Shown one piece after another: positions 22,385 to 34,798 of a stretch of DNA of 64,000 nt. The DNA comes from Phymatolithon calcareum. Lineage: Eukaryota; Rhodophyta; Florideophyceae; Hapalidiales. Below the pieces are notes generated by a model. That model did no database searches. It had not been told where the DNA came from and saw only the letters and a program-made list of their open reading frames with translations. Position 1 is the stretch's first letter; every line of letters begins with the position of its first letter. The position numbers and the translations under genes are program-made. The stretch lies in assembly GCA_977006965.1 (NCBI GenBank), contig OZ345378.1:248001-312000 (forward strand), read 5' to 3'.

Positions 22385-22692
22385 TCACTCACCTGGAGGC
22401 CGTCTAACTCTCTTCGCTTCGCAATGCAGAGTGGATTCTTTCAAGAGCGTGCAGTGCGGGACTGCGATCCAAGGAAAGAAGCCTGCTGCCTACTAGGGCT
22501 AAAGTCCCAGCCGGACAAAACACACTTTGTCTTTCGCTACCTAACAGCTGAGATTCTGAAAGCAAAATCACAGACTCCAAAAATTAAGACTGAGCATCCA
22601 GTTCTTCCATGTTCATTATATCCCTATAAAGCATGTTCCATAGCACCTGGCCATCTCTTGACCGGCCATCTTCGCGACTGTGTCAACATAGC

Positions 22693-23189
22693 TGTAGTAG
22701 TATGGATGGGTGGCCCTGAGGCCTTGCTTTTCCCCGACCATTACAGCCCACATGGGCTTACACGCTGTGCCCTCGATTCCGTCGTCCCCTCCGTTTAGGT
22801 TTATTTCTAGTATGATAAGACCGATCTGGTAATATATGGCGGGCTTTTGGCCGCCGGCCCTCAATAAAAGGGGCAACCCGTGTTTTGTCCAGATCGACCG
22901 TTTTCAGTTCCAACCTTCGCGGACCTTTCGCCTCAGGGAAGGCCTCGCGTACGACCTCGACTCTACGCCGTCGGTCGAGCCTCGGTCCTAGGACCCTCGC
23001 CCCTGTGTCTGCGTACGGACGGTTGGTGTCCTCTTGCGATTGGACCCCAAGTCCGTGTGTGTGTTTTGTTGTTTGCTCTGCCACTATCCTTCATCGGGAG
23101 AGACCCATCGCTGGAGCCTTGCCCGGCCTCAACGGCCAACCGTTCCCGAACTACTTAGAGGCGTCGATCCGCCGATCTACGCTACCACA
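22693..23189 (+). mobile_element. Solo LTR, copy 1 (TSD ATAGC)
   Basis: 497 bp beginning TGTAGTAGTATGGATGGG and ending CTACCACA, flanked on both sides by ATAGC (22688-22692 and 23190-23194). It is the same sequence family as 48192-48684. TG...CA ends plus a perfect 5-bp duplication identify an LTR-retrotransposon LTR left alone by LTR-LTR recombination. It contains CCTCAATAAAAGG, a plausible polyadenylation signal. It interrupts the Tnp2-like pseudogene in the NIA codons. Confidence 0.92.
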
Positions 23190-23260
23190 ATAGCGATAAA
23201 AATTCTACCAACCGTAGACGCACGAAAGGTTTGCAGATCGCTCATGAATTAGCGACTTTA

Positions 23261-26200
23261 CACACAAAGCAGATTGATACATCATGAGAGAAAGTAACTG
23301 CTGGAGATGACTATGCCAGAGTTTTACGAACTCCGGCTCGTTGCTCATGAGGGTTTGGTCAAATTTTCTGCAGTTGACCGTGAATCGAACGCCTGACTAT
23401 CTCCTGAATAGTGCGAAAGATGTGAGATTCTCCGAGTCTCATTTCTGAAGTAACTACCTGTTCCGAATGATATCAATCGTTGATGAACATATCTCTGCAC
23501 TTTCTCGGATCTGCGCTATGACGAATCAACCGACTCCGTACAACGAAGAATACAGCTCGCTTGTCATCATGCACTGTGCGATACTGCAAGACATACAGTA
23601 GACAAGCTTAACGCGCACCGGCTTCGAGAGCTGGTGATGTCCACATTACCTATGTTCGGCCATATTTCAGCACTCTCCCAGCTTCCACTGGAGAAAAGTC
23701 ACCAATAACTCAAGCGGGCGATCCGAGCTTCGAACAAAAAATTCATATTTGCAAGCAGTGGTGCATGCCATATATTAGGATATTGGAAAGATTGCCTATC
23801 TCTTTCTGCACCCAGGCCATTATTGGGAATACATACAATTTTTTGCCTGCTTTCGACTACTGGCAGGCCGCGAGATGGCGTTTCGAGCATAGCAAAACTA
23901 TACAGAGTTCGATAAAGAACTTACGACCTCATGCATTAATTCTTTCATTTTCAAAGAGCTTTACATTCAGAAAAGTCATTGTTATCCAATCGATTTTAGG
24001 CTCACAGCTTAGTCCAAAATGGTCGCTAAAAATGCTTCTTCTGTGGATCTCTCACTTATCAATGATTCTACTGAAGGCATAGGACGCGAAGCTATCTCTC
24101 TGTTAATGACGGATGAGGATCCCATCCTAGGTAGCACCCTTACTTTGAAGAACGCTTTGGGTTGCTACACAAAATGTTACTACGCATGGAAGAATAAATT
24201 TGCACACGTAGAGTTTGTAGTATAAATACGGACGCCCTTAGCCGTCTCTGAATAAACGGAGAATCTGATTGAATTCAACCTTGAACAAAAACCAATTCCA
24301 CAACAAGTATCCTCAAGTTCTACAGAAAAGCGCGGCTGAAAATTCTTTCTGATTAAATCGGGAACATATTCCTTCGTTGTGGTGCATCGAAACGTTTTTT
24401 CAGCAGAGGGCAACCACCTTGCAACAACGTTCTGTGCCGCAGTACGTCATATGTGAAACAAGATGACAGAGGACATTCAGGAGTGTATAAGATGGTAATA
24501 GAAAGAAAGCTTTCTTTGTATGAGATGGATATATTTAGTCGGCACGTTGTGGCTCTGCACGACTGTATCTCCTGTTACTGTGCATCTAACCAGTCTCATT
24601 GTTATTCCACGAATTCCAGTGAAAACCGTCGTTTACTCTCATTCATCGCACTCACCAGACAAGCAGGATGCCCCGCGCGCCAGGGATAGCGACTTCTTGG
24701 ATGCTAACGAAGGAGCTCTGACAGAGCGGAGAGTTTGGGGCGACCATGTGCATCATGGCTCCAAAAAAATTCCGAAAGTGCATCTGCAGATATTTTATGA
24801 GGATTTCTGTAATTAATCTACGAAATAGATCTGAAACATAATGTAGCTTATAGAAAAGCAACTAATCCACTACGAGAAAGGGTAAGAATATCCAATAAAG
24901 CGACGAAAAAATAGCAGCGATATCATCGGTTTCCGTCCCAAACCGAACAGCAAACGCCTCCATCGTTGGGAAAACTACCTGTGGTACCAAAGGGGTACAG
25001 CCGATGGGGTGAGGCTTCGGAGGGAAGCGAAAGAAAAAAAACTTGCTTTTGAGTTGGCTCTCAGCGTTGAGGTTGTTACTCCATCTTCGCTGAGGTGCAG
25101 AGAGTTTATATACACATCTTTCATCTGAAATCGGTAGTCCGGGCATAAAGCCCGCTCTAATTGGTCCATTAAATCGAGAGCCGATCACCTATTGGTCAAT
25201 ACTCTCATATATGTGCTCCAGGTTACTCCGCCTATCGTCGATGAGAGTAGCACTCGAATCCGGAAACAGATCAAAGGTTTAAAGTATGACTTTACGAAAT
25301 CCTTGATTTCTGGGGAAGTTTCGATCGAAGCATTGAAATACTTCGCATGCAATAGATTAGTATTTTATTAGATATACGACGCAAGATGCGACCGGATTGG
25401 AGGTGGAATTACCATTACGTTAGCATGTTCTTCGATTGCTTTTCGGGTAAATACGAGTCAAGACTCAGGAATCAGCATCGATTCAGTATCTTGCGAGCTT
25501 CCAGATGCATATGTGCATAGCTTTCGCAATTTTGCGTCGTATGCGTGCCGTAGACGCCGGAAATGTACCCCAATGCTGCAAGAGAGACCTTTTCGTGCGT
25601 CATATTTACAATACCGATACGCATCAATGCAAATATGCACTCTGTTTGTAACAGGGTGGCGCAAGTCTCACTGTATTTGGGCAATCGTGCATCATTGTAT
25701 GTGTTCCTAGAGCCTCTCATTTGCCTGTTGCACACTAATGGTGCAATAAGATCATAGAAATGCGTGTGCTGGATTTTTGCTTCCACCGCCAAGTACCTTG
25801 TTCCTGAAGGGCCGGATCAGCAGACATTTGGGTAGATATATAGAGCTTCCCTCTCTTCGAGCGGCCCTCGGAGAGAAAGGGGAGCTACCTTAGCGTAACC
25901 GATCTTGGAGTAAACTCATCTTGCCGAGTCCGCTTTATTCCACAACTCATTGCGCGCGCACGACGACTGACCCATTTTTGCGAGTCCTCTTGCGTGTCCG
26001 TGACAATCATCGTCGGGTGATTGTCTGTTCTTTCTCCTCCTGTGGAAGTATCTCGCACCTGAGCAAAACTCTTGAGGAGTTGTGACCCTCTTGAGGCCAA
26101 CGGCGCGTCGTAGAGACTTTGGTCTCGGGACCCTTCGACAGTCGTTTAGCGCGGCTATAACATTGGGAAGCTTTGCTTTCTTGGCTCAACGGCACCGTGC

Positions 26201-26636
26201 GTGTACAAAGTTCTCCAGAAAGAACAGAAGGACCGGACCGGCAAAAGGTTAACTATCTTGTCACAATAGTTAGCTATCGCCCCACAGAAACTTCTTTACA
26301 AGAAGTGCGGGAAGCCGCGATCGTAAGGGTTCTCGGACTATCCACCTTTGAACCGCCAGGACTGTTCCTGCACGCTTCGTTTCTATCTGAAAATTGTTGA
26401 TAGGTATGTTTGACATACGCTTCACCTCTGAAATTACTGGTGAGATTTCCGTATTCTAGGATACAAGTTTTCTTGTTTCATACCAACTTGAGTGACGGAA
26501 CCAATTTCAACTGTTCTGGAGTGTTATTCATTTGGTCGTGTTTTTTGTGCCTGTAGACTGGATTTACGACCCAGCCGGCTCGTTTTGAGTTGTGGCACTA
26601 CACTAGCGCCATCTAGGAAGATCACAGGATCGCTCA
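23261..26636. other. No recognisable gene
   Basis: Many short frames, none convincing. A small frame at 24019-24225 (+) ends beside TATAAATACGG (about 24222) and CTGAATAAACGG (about 24250), which could be a promoter/poly(A) pair of a degraded LTR, but no second copy was found to support this. Confidence 0.3.
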
Positions 26637-27524
26637 ATGGAACACGCAATATTCATTGTGGAACCTGCGCGAAGCTCGGATACTCGAAGTTTATTCTGCA
26701 CCCCCTGTAAAAACCCATCCAAATCAATCGTCCGCATCAATGTCGATATCCGTTTCACCTGCAGGGTGAAATGCTGCCTCGGTGTTAGTCCCTCGAGAGG
26801 AATGGTTTCTAATTTCCACTTCGCGGGCACGCTGCGCCTCCGACATTGCGCTACACTCCATTTAGAACACATCTTTCCGATAAGACCCGAGCAAAGATGT
26901 CCTTTCTTCGCTGACGTTTCTCTCATTAGTCGCTCCTCTATACATTATCGATACTTCAGAATCGTGAATATTGGAAGCGCTAAAATCCGATATGTGCGCA
27001 GTGCAGTAGCCAAGGCTGTCTCAGAATCTATTTCCTCAAGGAATGTATTCAAAAACTTTCACGTCAGGTGTCCAAGCCACGATTTCTCGGCGGATCAAAA
27101 ATCAAAACCACAGAATTTACCAAGAAGAGGGTATAAGCCAACTAGATGGAGATTAATTGCTCTGATAAGTAAGTCTGAAAGCGTCATAATCTCTTCCGAA
27201 CTCTGTTTCTCGTACACGGCGAGAAGAAAATTGACAGCGGGCTTATACAGACATAAGGGTGACTTTACTGCCAATGTATACTTCTGTCCTGTACTCAGGC
27301 GTGTCGACTCTTTCCTATATAAAAGATCAATGGGCAAGAAAAGAAAATTTTCGGGAAGCTTGTTGAATTCAGCTAGATTTCTCCTCTGGTGCCCCGATTT
27401 TTCAATGTCGCTATTCGATGCAAGGGAACATTCACAAAGACCAATCTTCTACATGCCGGTCGTGGATATATGCGACTTTCGCTGCTCGCTCGGTGCACGT
27501 TCATTGTTGAGTCGTAGCCCGTAA
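26637..27524 (+). CDS. Unrecognised 295-codon ORF
   Basis: An ATG-initiated frame of 295 codons, longer than expected by chance at this base composition. The protein is rich in Ser, Arg and Leu, basic, without signal peptide or domain I recognise; several Cys occur early (FCTPCKN; RVKCCLG). The composition looks like an antisense translation, so the true coding strand could be the opposite one (frames at 26603-26926 and 27095-27337, interrupted). It lies in transposon-rich DNA far from gene islands, so a decayed mobile-element gene is more likely than a host gene. Confidence 0.2.
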   Translation: MEHAIFIVEPARSSDTRSLFCTPCKNPSKSIVRINVDIRFTCRVKCCLGVSPSRGMVSNFHFAGTLRLRHCATLHLEHIFPIRPEQRCPFFADVSLISRSSIHYRYFRIVNIGSAKIRYVRSAVAKAVSESISSRNVFKNFHVRCPSHDFSADQKSKPQNLPRRGYKPTRWRLIALISKSESVIISSELCFSYTARRKLTAGLYRHKGDFTANVYFCPVLRRVDSFLYKRSMGKKRKFSGSLLNSARFLLWCPDFSMSLFDAREHSQRPIFYMPVVDICDFRCSLGARSLLSRSP

Positions 27525-29044
27525 CATTCTTCCGCCGCCATCCCAGGAGTCACATAGCTCGCAATTCCTTCTAAAAGGAAGAAAAGATCTTTATATAGAA
27601 TTTTCTGGGCTTCAGTGCGGCCAGATGTTACTTTTGTCATGAACTCCTTCCTCGTTTGCATAACAGCATACGCTTACAGCTCCAGTATCGGATCGTGCGT
27701 TCTTGTGAGTCCCATTTCTTTCTTTTTCTTACGCGCGGGCTGGGGCAGATTATGATACCCATAGGGAGCGTCGCGGAGAGAAGTCCCGGGAGCAATCGGG
27801 AGATCGGCCAATAAGCGGGTGGCACGAAAATACGCATTGACTGTATACGACAGAATGCGCGGAGCCAGGACGGTATATAGGAGGAAGGATTACGCCGGAA
27901 ATTTGCCGCTTCGTACGAAATCCACTCTTTCTGATGCCAATAATCAGCGAAAAAGCAAATCGCAAAGCAAGAGACCACAGTGCTGTGACACGTGTATTGT
28001 ACTTTCGAACCCCCAAAGTCCTTTAGGGAATCAAAATAGATTACTCCAAGAGCAGAAGTTCCCTGAATTGGTCCTGGTGCCATGCGTCGCACGATCGCAT
28101 CATCCGGCCAACATTGAAATGAAGGATTTTGGAACGTAAACGACGTTCCAGTAATCAGAAGTAGAAAGTCATGGTGCTCGTCCGTTCCCTGTTCAGGATT
28201 GAGAAATATTTCCACATGCTCCATTTCCGAAGGTGATTCCGTCGTTTTCGATTTCGGGAGACAAAACAAAGTTGCTTGCTTTTCAAGTCAATAGAATATA
28301 GGGCAAAGCCGTAGTACAATTGGTTCATGCCATTTTGAATTGCTGTATATCTATGTAGAGCTCGCCGTGTTTGTTTCCAATATCCACAGGCATATCAAAT
28401 CTCACCCGCGAAAGAAGGGCAACTCAAATTTTCCGTCTTACATATACTGAAATTTCGAACTTTATTTATGAATATCATAGAGCTTTCCTGTAGTTTCCGA
28501 TACTCCATACCCGTTATGCCTAGTGGTTTAGAGCTTTGGGTGGCAGCTGATGCGAGACGGCTTTTGAAGGGGACCGCTCGGGTTACAAATTCTCGGTATT
28601 GGGAGAAAGATAACAGTAATTTGTCTCGTGAAGTTTCTTGCAAGGGCGTTTTTCACTCTTAATGTGTGTGTTGAAGACAAGGGATCTTCGTCCGTGCAGA
28701 TGCCACCGTTTATGTCGTCTCTGCCTTCGATATTCCCGTAAAAGATTCAGAAATGTACGTCGTTGAGCCAGAGAACGATAATGTAAGAGATACGGCAAAT
28801 GTCGAGTGGCGCGCATAGATAAACTATTGACTCCATTCGTGACCTTGGGTATCGTGGGAAAAGGTTGGTTTTATCCACGAGTTTTTCATTAAACTTGTAC
28901 CTAGTCTGAGAATTTTATGCCTTTTTGTCAGGTTAGGGCATTTTCTTTTTTCCTTCAATATCAGAGTGCTACTATTGCATTCTGCTTTCATGGACCCTAT
29001 CTGTTTTCCCGCCCACTCTATTTGTCACATTGTATACCAATTTA
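27525..29044. other. Unassigned; open minus-strand frame 27637-28224
   Basis: The minus-strand frame ending at 27637 (first ATG at 28224, about 195 codons) has no recognised motif and an unconvincing composition. Nothing else stands out. Confidence 0.25.
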
Positions 29045-29389
29045 ATGACAGTAACAGTCACTCGCTTAGGAACAAATCGAGTTATGGGCAATGAAACGGA
29101 AGACGATGTAGATCCGAACGAGCTCGACGATAACAATTTCTGTCCGCTGACAATGTCCCCTAAAATCTCGTCTGAGGGCCACAAAGACAAGTTCCGACGC
29201 CACATCGTTCGCTGCAAAATTAATTACCCGTCTGAACGAAGAACGACTACTATTCATCGCTGCTCCGAGTGCGATCGCCCAGTTCACATTCCGTGTTCTG
29301 TACAGACCTTGAAAATCAGTGTTATAGATGAAGATACTGCTCTTTTTTGTTCTGACAGTTTTCGTACCAGTGATAACTGTGGTATCTAA
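29045..29389 (+). CDS. Short Cys/His-rich fragment, zinc-finger-like
   Basis: From the ATG at 29045, 114 residues. An acidic stretch (ETEDDVDPNELDD) is followed by a basic part and HRCSECDRPVHIPCSVQ, a C-x2-C-x4-H-x3-C arrangement, then LFCSDSF. Such Cys/His clusters close several transposase families and PHD-like domains. Too short and isolated to name; probably a remnant of a mobile-element protein. Confidence 0.25.
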   Translation: MTVTVTRLGTNRVMGNETEDDVDPNELDDNNFCPLTMSPKISSEGHKDKFRRHIVRCKINYPSERRTTTIHRCSECDRPVHIPCSVQTLKISVIDEDTALFCSDSFRTSDNCGI

Positions 29390-31149
29390 AGACAACATCT
29401 ATCTACTCCCACTAATCTCCGTTCAGTTGTTTCTAAAGTCCCACTTAAAAAAGGGGACGACTAGAAACCCTTTTCTTCAGGAAATGAGCAAGTTACTGAA
29501 CTGGACTTACTGTTTCTGTTTAAGATTAATAAACATGAATTTTCTACACACTAGTAGCAAAATAGAAACATCAGGATTTTACAAGAATAAACCTACTCGT
29601 AGAACAATGTTCTCATGTGCGAGTAAGAGACTGAACCACAACCGTGCGCATGAAGAGTGCGAGGGAAAAGAACCAAGAACGTTTCGAACATGATATTCCG
29701 ACGCGCTTTGTCCGGTGTTCTTCTCCATTTCCATTGCGCGCTTATTGCGTAATCTTTACCCCGCCTAAAATTTCGACCAATTTTCCTTCTTCTTGTATAT
29801 TGAAATACTCTCCCCGTCACGACGCGAGCGTTAACTTGAACACGCGAACGAACATCTCAACATCAACTCCACTTCTCAAGAGCACAGATCTTTTTCTTCG
29901 ATCTCGTAAACGCCTTCATTCAAATTTTAGACTTCCAACATGCAGACTTCGCGTCGACCTTTATGCCGATAGCTCTAACTCATCAATATCTCCCGGCCTG
30001 AGCTCGAAGCACCAGTTCGAACGAACGCACGAATGTCTCGTCACCGCCTTCAATCCCAATGAAAAGCCTTCTCGTCGCAAAATTCCTATAGAATCCTCGT
30101 GATCACGGTGCGCTTCAATTTCAACACGCAAGTAACTTTCATATTCAGTTCGGAGCGATTGTTCCCTATATCGTCCAATATTTACTCCACCCGCCCTTTG
30201 CCCAATCCTTAATTTGTCCCGCCCTCGTACCACCGTTCCTTCATATGCATCTGTCCCGTCAACCTGCTTCCCCCCTAGCCACCGAGACAATCACTAGCTT
30301 GTGCTCTCCAGCCAACGTCTCCTTATTGCCACTATCCTGTCCGCATTCCAAAATCCATTCCCTACGTCCATATTCTCTTTCTATCGCACGCCAGTGCTGG
30401 TCCTGCAAAACTAGAAAAGCGTCACAACTATAGTTCCTCACTCACTTTACGCGCATGCGAAAAATCCCGCGTACCGCCAGTCAATACTTGATATCACCCC
30501 AACAACGAGTTCAGCCAGACGTACACCACCTTATCGCATATGTACGCCCACCTCATGCGCGAATAGAGCCAAAAACTTCGGGAAAAATTCCCGCCCGTTC
30601 AGCAAGAATAGGGTCGCAGACTCTGCTATGCCTGAGTGGCTACGGAAAACAAATCGTGCACACTGCTTAAATTTATTTTATTTTTGCAAGAATGACTTTA
30701 TTCTTTTTCAAACCCATTCAACTTTCAATTCCAGACAGCTGTCCTGAACCATATGCAAAACTGTTTCATAGCAAAAGCAACGTTTCTAAACGAATAGCAA
30801 TTTATTTCGACGAATCTTTTCGCGAAATCATCTTTTTCGGCACGAGCTTCCTCAGATTGCACTACAGTACAGTTTCTGATCTTTAAATACTTCAATAATG
30901 CTTTAATTGAATGACAGAGGTGCGCGACAACCTTCTCTTCCTGTAATTCAGTCCCTAAAGTAATTTATTTTAATTTTTTGGAATAAAAAGAAACTCAAAA
31001 TAAACAACGTAATCCCATTAAATCACTCTTCATAGATGGTAGTTACATGAGTACCTACTATAGTGTTTAGAAACAGAATAAAAATTGGTTGCAGTTTAAT
31101 CATGTCGAGGAAGCAAGAGTAACCAGAGCATGAGAAACCAGAGCCAGAT
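29390..31149. other. No recognisable gene
   Basis: Low-complexity, pyrimidine-rich (about 29700-30500) to AT-rich (30650-31100) sequence. Small frames only. Confidence 0.3.
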
Positions 31150-31460
31150 CAACCATAATAGCAATTTCTTTAGGATGGCTCAGAAGCGGCAATACGGTTT
31201 GGGTTATCAAGGTTAGTTATTGTTTGATCAAGTTCGTATCCAAGTTCCAAGGCTCATCTGCAGTGCCTAATATCCATTGATACGAACGCCAAACCCTCTT
31301 CTATTCCTCCATATCCTTCGCCATCTCCAAGGTACTTCTTCCGAATAACTAGGCTAATAGCGAACCTTTTATTCTAGTGTGCTGTCCTCATTTCTGGGCT
31401 GATGAGTCGGCACAGCGCGCGTGTCTGCTCTATTCGACGTTCGGCATACGTTCCATATAA
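31150..31460 (-). repeat. Diverged copy of the element found at 36734-37450
   Basis: The minus-strand translation (RALCRLISPEMRTAH, then KRFAISLVIRKKYL, then SMDIRH) parallels RVLCRLASPQMRRARQAERF, ALSLVRRKKYLELAEVYQG and SKDIGHL of the intact frame at 36883-37392. It is interrupted by stops. Shows that the protein belongs to a dispersed family. Confidence 0.6.
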
Positions 31461-34400
31461 ATTTAAGCGTCCTGTCGGATGCTGCTAAATGCACTAGCTC
31501 GTAATGTGATTCATCTGGTACTGTATTGGATCTGGTGGTTTGGCATAAAACGTTTACGCTTGTTGTGTAGTGCCATTACATCTTACCAATTCTTTTTCTC
31601 TTGGATATTTTATGAACGTTTCTTTTCAAAATAGTATACGTGCCGTATGCCAATTTTCTGCGTCAAGCTCAATTCCACACATGATAGATCCAACGACGTA
31701 TTGGGTATAAATACGGTTGTAGCCGATTTTCTACCCACACGCTCTCCCTAAGTCTTGACAATTTCCGCGGCGGAGCCTTGAACGGCGTTCCATGCGTTGC
31801 GTGTGCAGAAATGATGTTACGAAGTGAGTATTGAATTCCGCTCTTTTAGAGGTACTTAAACCTGTTTCTAATTAAGGAGCGCGCTTCTTCCGAAAAGCTT
31901 AATCTGCAATACCCGTGACCTCTCCGGATCATTGCTAAGTATCTGTCAATCCAGTATCGAGACGAAACCCCAACCGTGCTTAATGCACATTCGCACGATC
32001 TTTTCTTGTGAAATTGAAGTGTGCGATGGCCTGTGATATCCATATTTTCCTGAGGTAGCGAAATTGACACCACAAAGTGATACATGTTTAATGTCTTATG
32101 TGCTTTGAACCCAACCTTTGGCGTCGTTTAGTATTCCGTTCCGGACATCACTTTCATTACTCGAGCGCAGCTTGGATCTATCTCTCATCAAAACTGTTTC
32201 TTGATGCTGTGACTTTTTGATGTAGGGCAAACCCTACTATCGCTTTTAGGCATTCAATTTCCAGTTAAACTTGTTTTATGCTCGCGACATCTTTTCCACG
32301 GTATGATCAAGTCCTCCTTTCATGCTCACAATGTAATGACTCGAAGACGCTTCTAACAGTTCCCTACTGTACTCTTTAACTCAAACCGTCCCATAGAGAA
32401 ATATTCTTTGCACATGATGAGCGTGGAGTTCCAGTTGATTTCACACCACTTGAGTTTGATCTACTTTGTCCTTTTTCATTTGACGTCAGTGTACTGGAGC
32501 GGGCTCCACGTTTTAATCTGTGAGGTCCCTTATGACATTCTTGGACTCCTGTCCTATCTGAGTTCCAGACTCACTACAAATAGCGTAGTGGCGGCCGTCG
32601 ACAGTAAGAGCGATAAGCAGGTTCGGCTTCAACTCTTGAATCCCTACGCATAGCTGAGGGTTCCAAGGTACCGCCGTTTCGGGTTTTCTTCGCCCATCTC
32701 ATCTACGCGCGTATTGCGCATCCACTTCACCCCCTCTTTCTATTTGTTCTACTTCTTTTCTCTCTTCTTTTGTTTGTTTATTAGTTTGTGTTTATTTGTT
32801 CCTGATCCGTTATCCGGGACTACACGAGTTCGCTCTGCCGCACTGAGTTCTACCGTGCAGCCCGTCTCGTTTACAGTCCAGGACTCCGGGGTCCATTCCA
32901 CTAAACTCAGACCTTAAATGTCCACCTTTCTGTCAAGATGGCTCGTCTAATTATGCCGGTTCCTACACACTACGGCAAATAGGTATTCCCATGTTCAACG
33001 CTCTGTACAGAAAATAGAAGCATCACAGTTCTATGTGCTCAGTGATGAAGAAGCTGCTTGGTAGTATCTTTCTTGTTCTTCCTTTGACGGCACGCTTATG
33101 GTGGCTGACATATATGCCGCTAAAGTGCAAGACAGTTTTCGCTGATTCTGCTCCAAGTATCAGGGTAACAGCTTGCACTAAAGTGCTACCACCGTGCAGG
33201 CTGCTCCACAAGCTTCTATGTCACATGAGTGCTGGTAATGAAACTAATGTCTGTTAGCTCTCGGACTTAGCATTGCAAGAAGGCCCTTTTGCTCAAAGAT
33301 ATTATGCTTTCGAGAAGAAAACAGCACATCGGGCCATTGACCTAAAATCATTTCATGTGGCACCGCTGAAATAGCCAAACTTAACTGCAAATATTGGCAT
33401 TTTGCAAATGTAGAATATCACATATTTTTCATACTCCCTAAATACGATCCTACAGCATTGTTAGGCACCAGTGCGCACCCCCAAGTGGAGAAAAACTTGG
33501 GAAGCCGTTGCGGATTACTTTTGTAAGCAGATGTTTTTCTCCATATAAATTCGCCAATTATTTTTTTAAATAATTTTAAAAAATAAAACATTTTAATTAT
33601 TGACGTTTCATACCATGCAATTCGTTGAAATTCAAAACTCAAGCGCGCGTAATAAAACCCACAGTACTGTAAGGAATATTGGAAAAGAAGCGGCACAGAC
33701 CAAAAACATTTTTCTGGTGTGACGATAGATTCCAGTGGTCAGCGCATTCATCAAGAATGCCCGGACCACCGGAATCTATCTTAGTTGTTGGTCAAATTTG
33801 GGCTTTGTAGCAGCAGAGCTATCAAGACTAGTACACTGTCCGTTGGCAGGAACACTGAAATCGTTTTCAAACCTTCGAGCATCGCGAACAGATCTCGAAG
33901 AACGAGCAGTATCAAACCAGGAGGAAGCAAGTCTAACGGAGTCCGTCCATTGATTTGAATGGCATTTTGTGCAGTAAAATAATACAGATACCTAAAATGC
34001 TATTACTTTTCAGCTGTAGACCGTAAATGGGGTAGTCGGAGACTTTGACATTAGTCAGCCACTCTATTCTGTGTTTATGGAATTTTCCCGTGCGTTTTTT
34101 GCTAGCCATGAAAATTCGTTTGCGCCCTAAGTTGGTAGCGATTGTTCCAATACATTTTGTCGTATTGCCCTAAACAGGTTCCTTTCGATAGGTGATAGGA
34201 GAGGATAGCCCGGAGAGGATTCCAGTGCGCAGATAGAAAGAGAGAAGCTCAGTATGGACATCGATATCATTAAGTTTAAATTAAGATCATATGTAACAAT
34301 CAACGATTGAAATTTGTGCACTCGACGCTGATGAACATGTTATCCAGTTCCTGAGATATCTCCCACAACAATTCCAACAATTGTCCCCATTTTTACTGCT

Positions 34401-34798
34401 TATTTTCTCGAATTTGTGTTATGTCTAATGGCATGATATTTTATCCTTTCTAAAGTGCGAAAAGAGCTTATTCGAGAAATACGTTGGAATTCAGAAATCG
34501 TAATTTTGATCATCTTTATTACCGTACTCATAGTGGCCTTTTTGAAAAGACGACGGGAAGAATTCTTCTATGGCAATTGAGCTTCTAACGTCGCAAAAGG
34601 GGACAGCGCGAACTATCGACCCATCTGTTCTGTCCCTATTCACATTCCAAAATCGCATTGCGGAACGACATATGTAACTTGCATTCTGAATTCTCCCAGT
34701 GAGGTCTACTTAAGAGAATAAACACTTCTTTGAAACATGTCTTCACTCAGAAACATCAACAGCTCATCTCCCACCCGAAGCTTCACCAGAAAAGAAGG
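31461..34798. other. No recognisable gene; 5' flank of the Ala/Pro-rich gene at its right end
   Basis: TATAAATACGG occurs near 31707. A pyrimidine-rich stretch lies at 32690-32800. AT-rich around 33540-33600. The last 300 bp are the promoter side of the gene at 34799; no clear TATA box there. Confidence 0.3.
33724..33780. repeat. Hairpin
   Basis: GATAGATTCC ... GGAATCTATC with inner arms GTGGTC / GACCAC and GCATTC / GAATGC around a short loop. A fold-back of 57 bp. Confidence 0.7.

Larger units (their letters stand above)
18678..23260 (+). pseudogene. Decayed Tnp2-like transposase gene, interrupted by two later insertions
   Basis: A series of plus-strand frames broken by stops and shifts reads as one old protein: RRLLWALLRTLGSQRL, then MRPILFRFLTGRSF, ISVKIILPSEHDGP, then (20265-20729) YFVYLFVLFWDGFEVQ, YVHCLNLPTHASRTPNDVRI, LSLTPPGVK and GFVDVDAYGKTRQIFLDLIG, NAFLDILRHNAGTR. 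The order 'DGF - NLP..+R....+ LTPPG - L..G+...D..G....+ - N...D...HNA' is that of Tnp2/Plavaka-like transposases (CACTA group). The reading resumes after the 20782-22384 insertion (SLTWRPSNSLRFAMQSGFF; SIAPGHLLTGHLRDCVNIA) and, after removing the solo LTR, continues IKILPTVDARKV. Flanking TIRs were not found. Family assignment is tentative; that it is a dead transposase is more secure. Confidence 0.5.

Noticed and set aside
24019-24260. Small frame followed by TATAAATA and AATAAA, as an LTR
   Set aside because: No second copy, no TG...CA ends and no duplication found.
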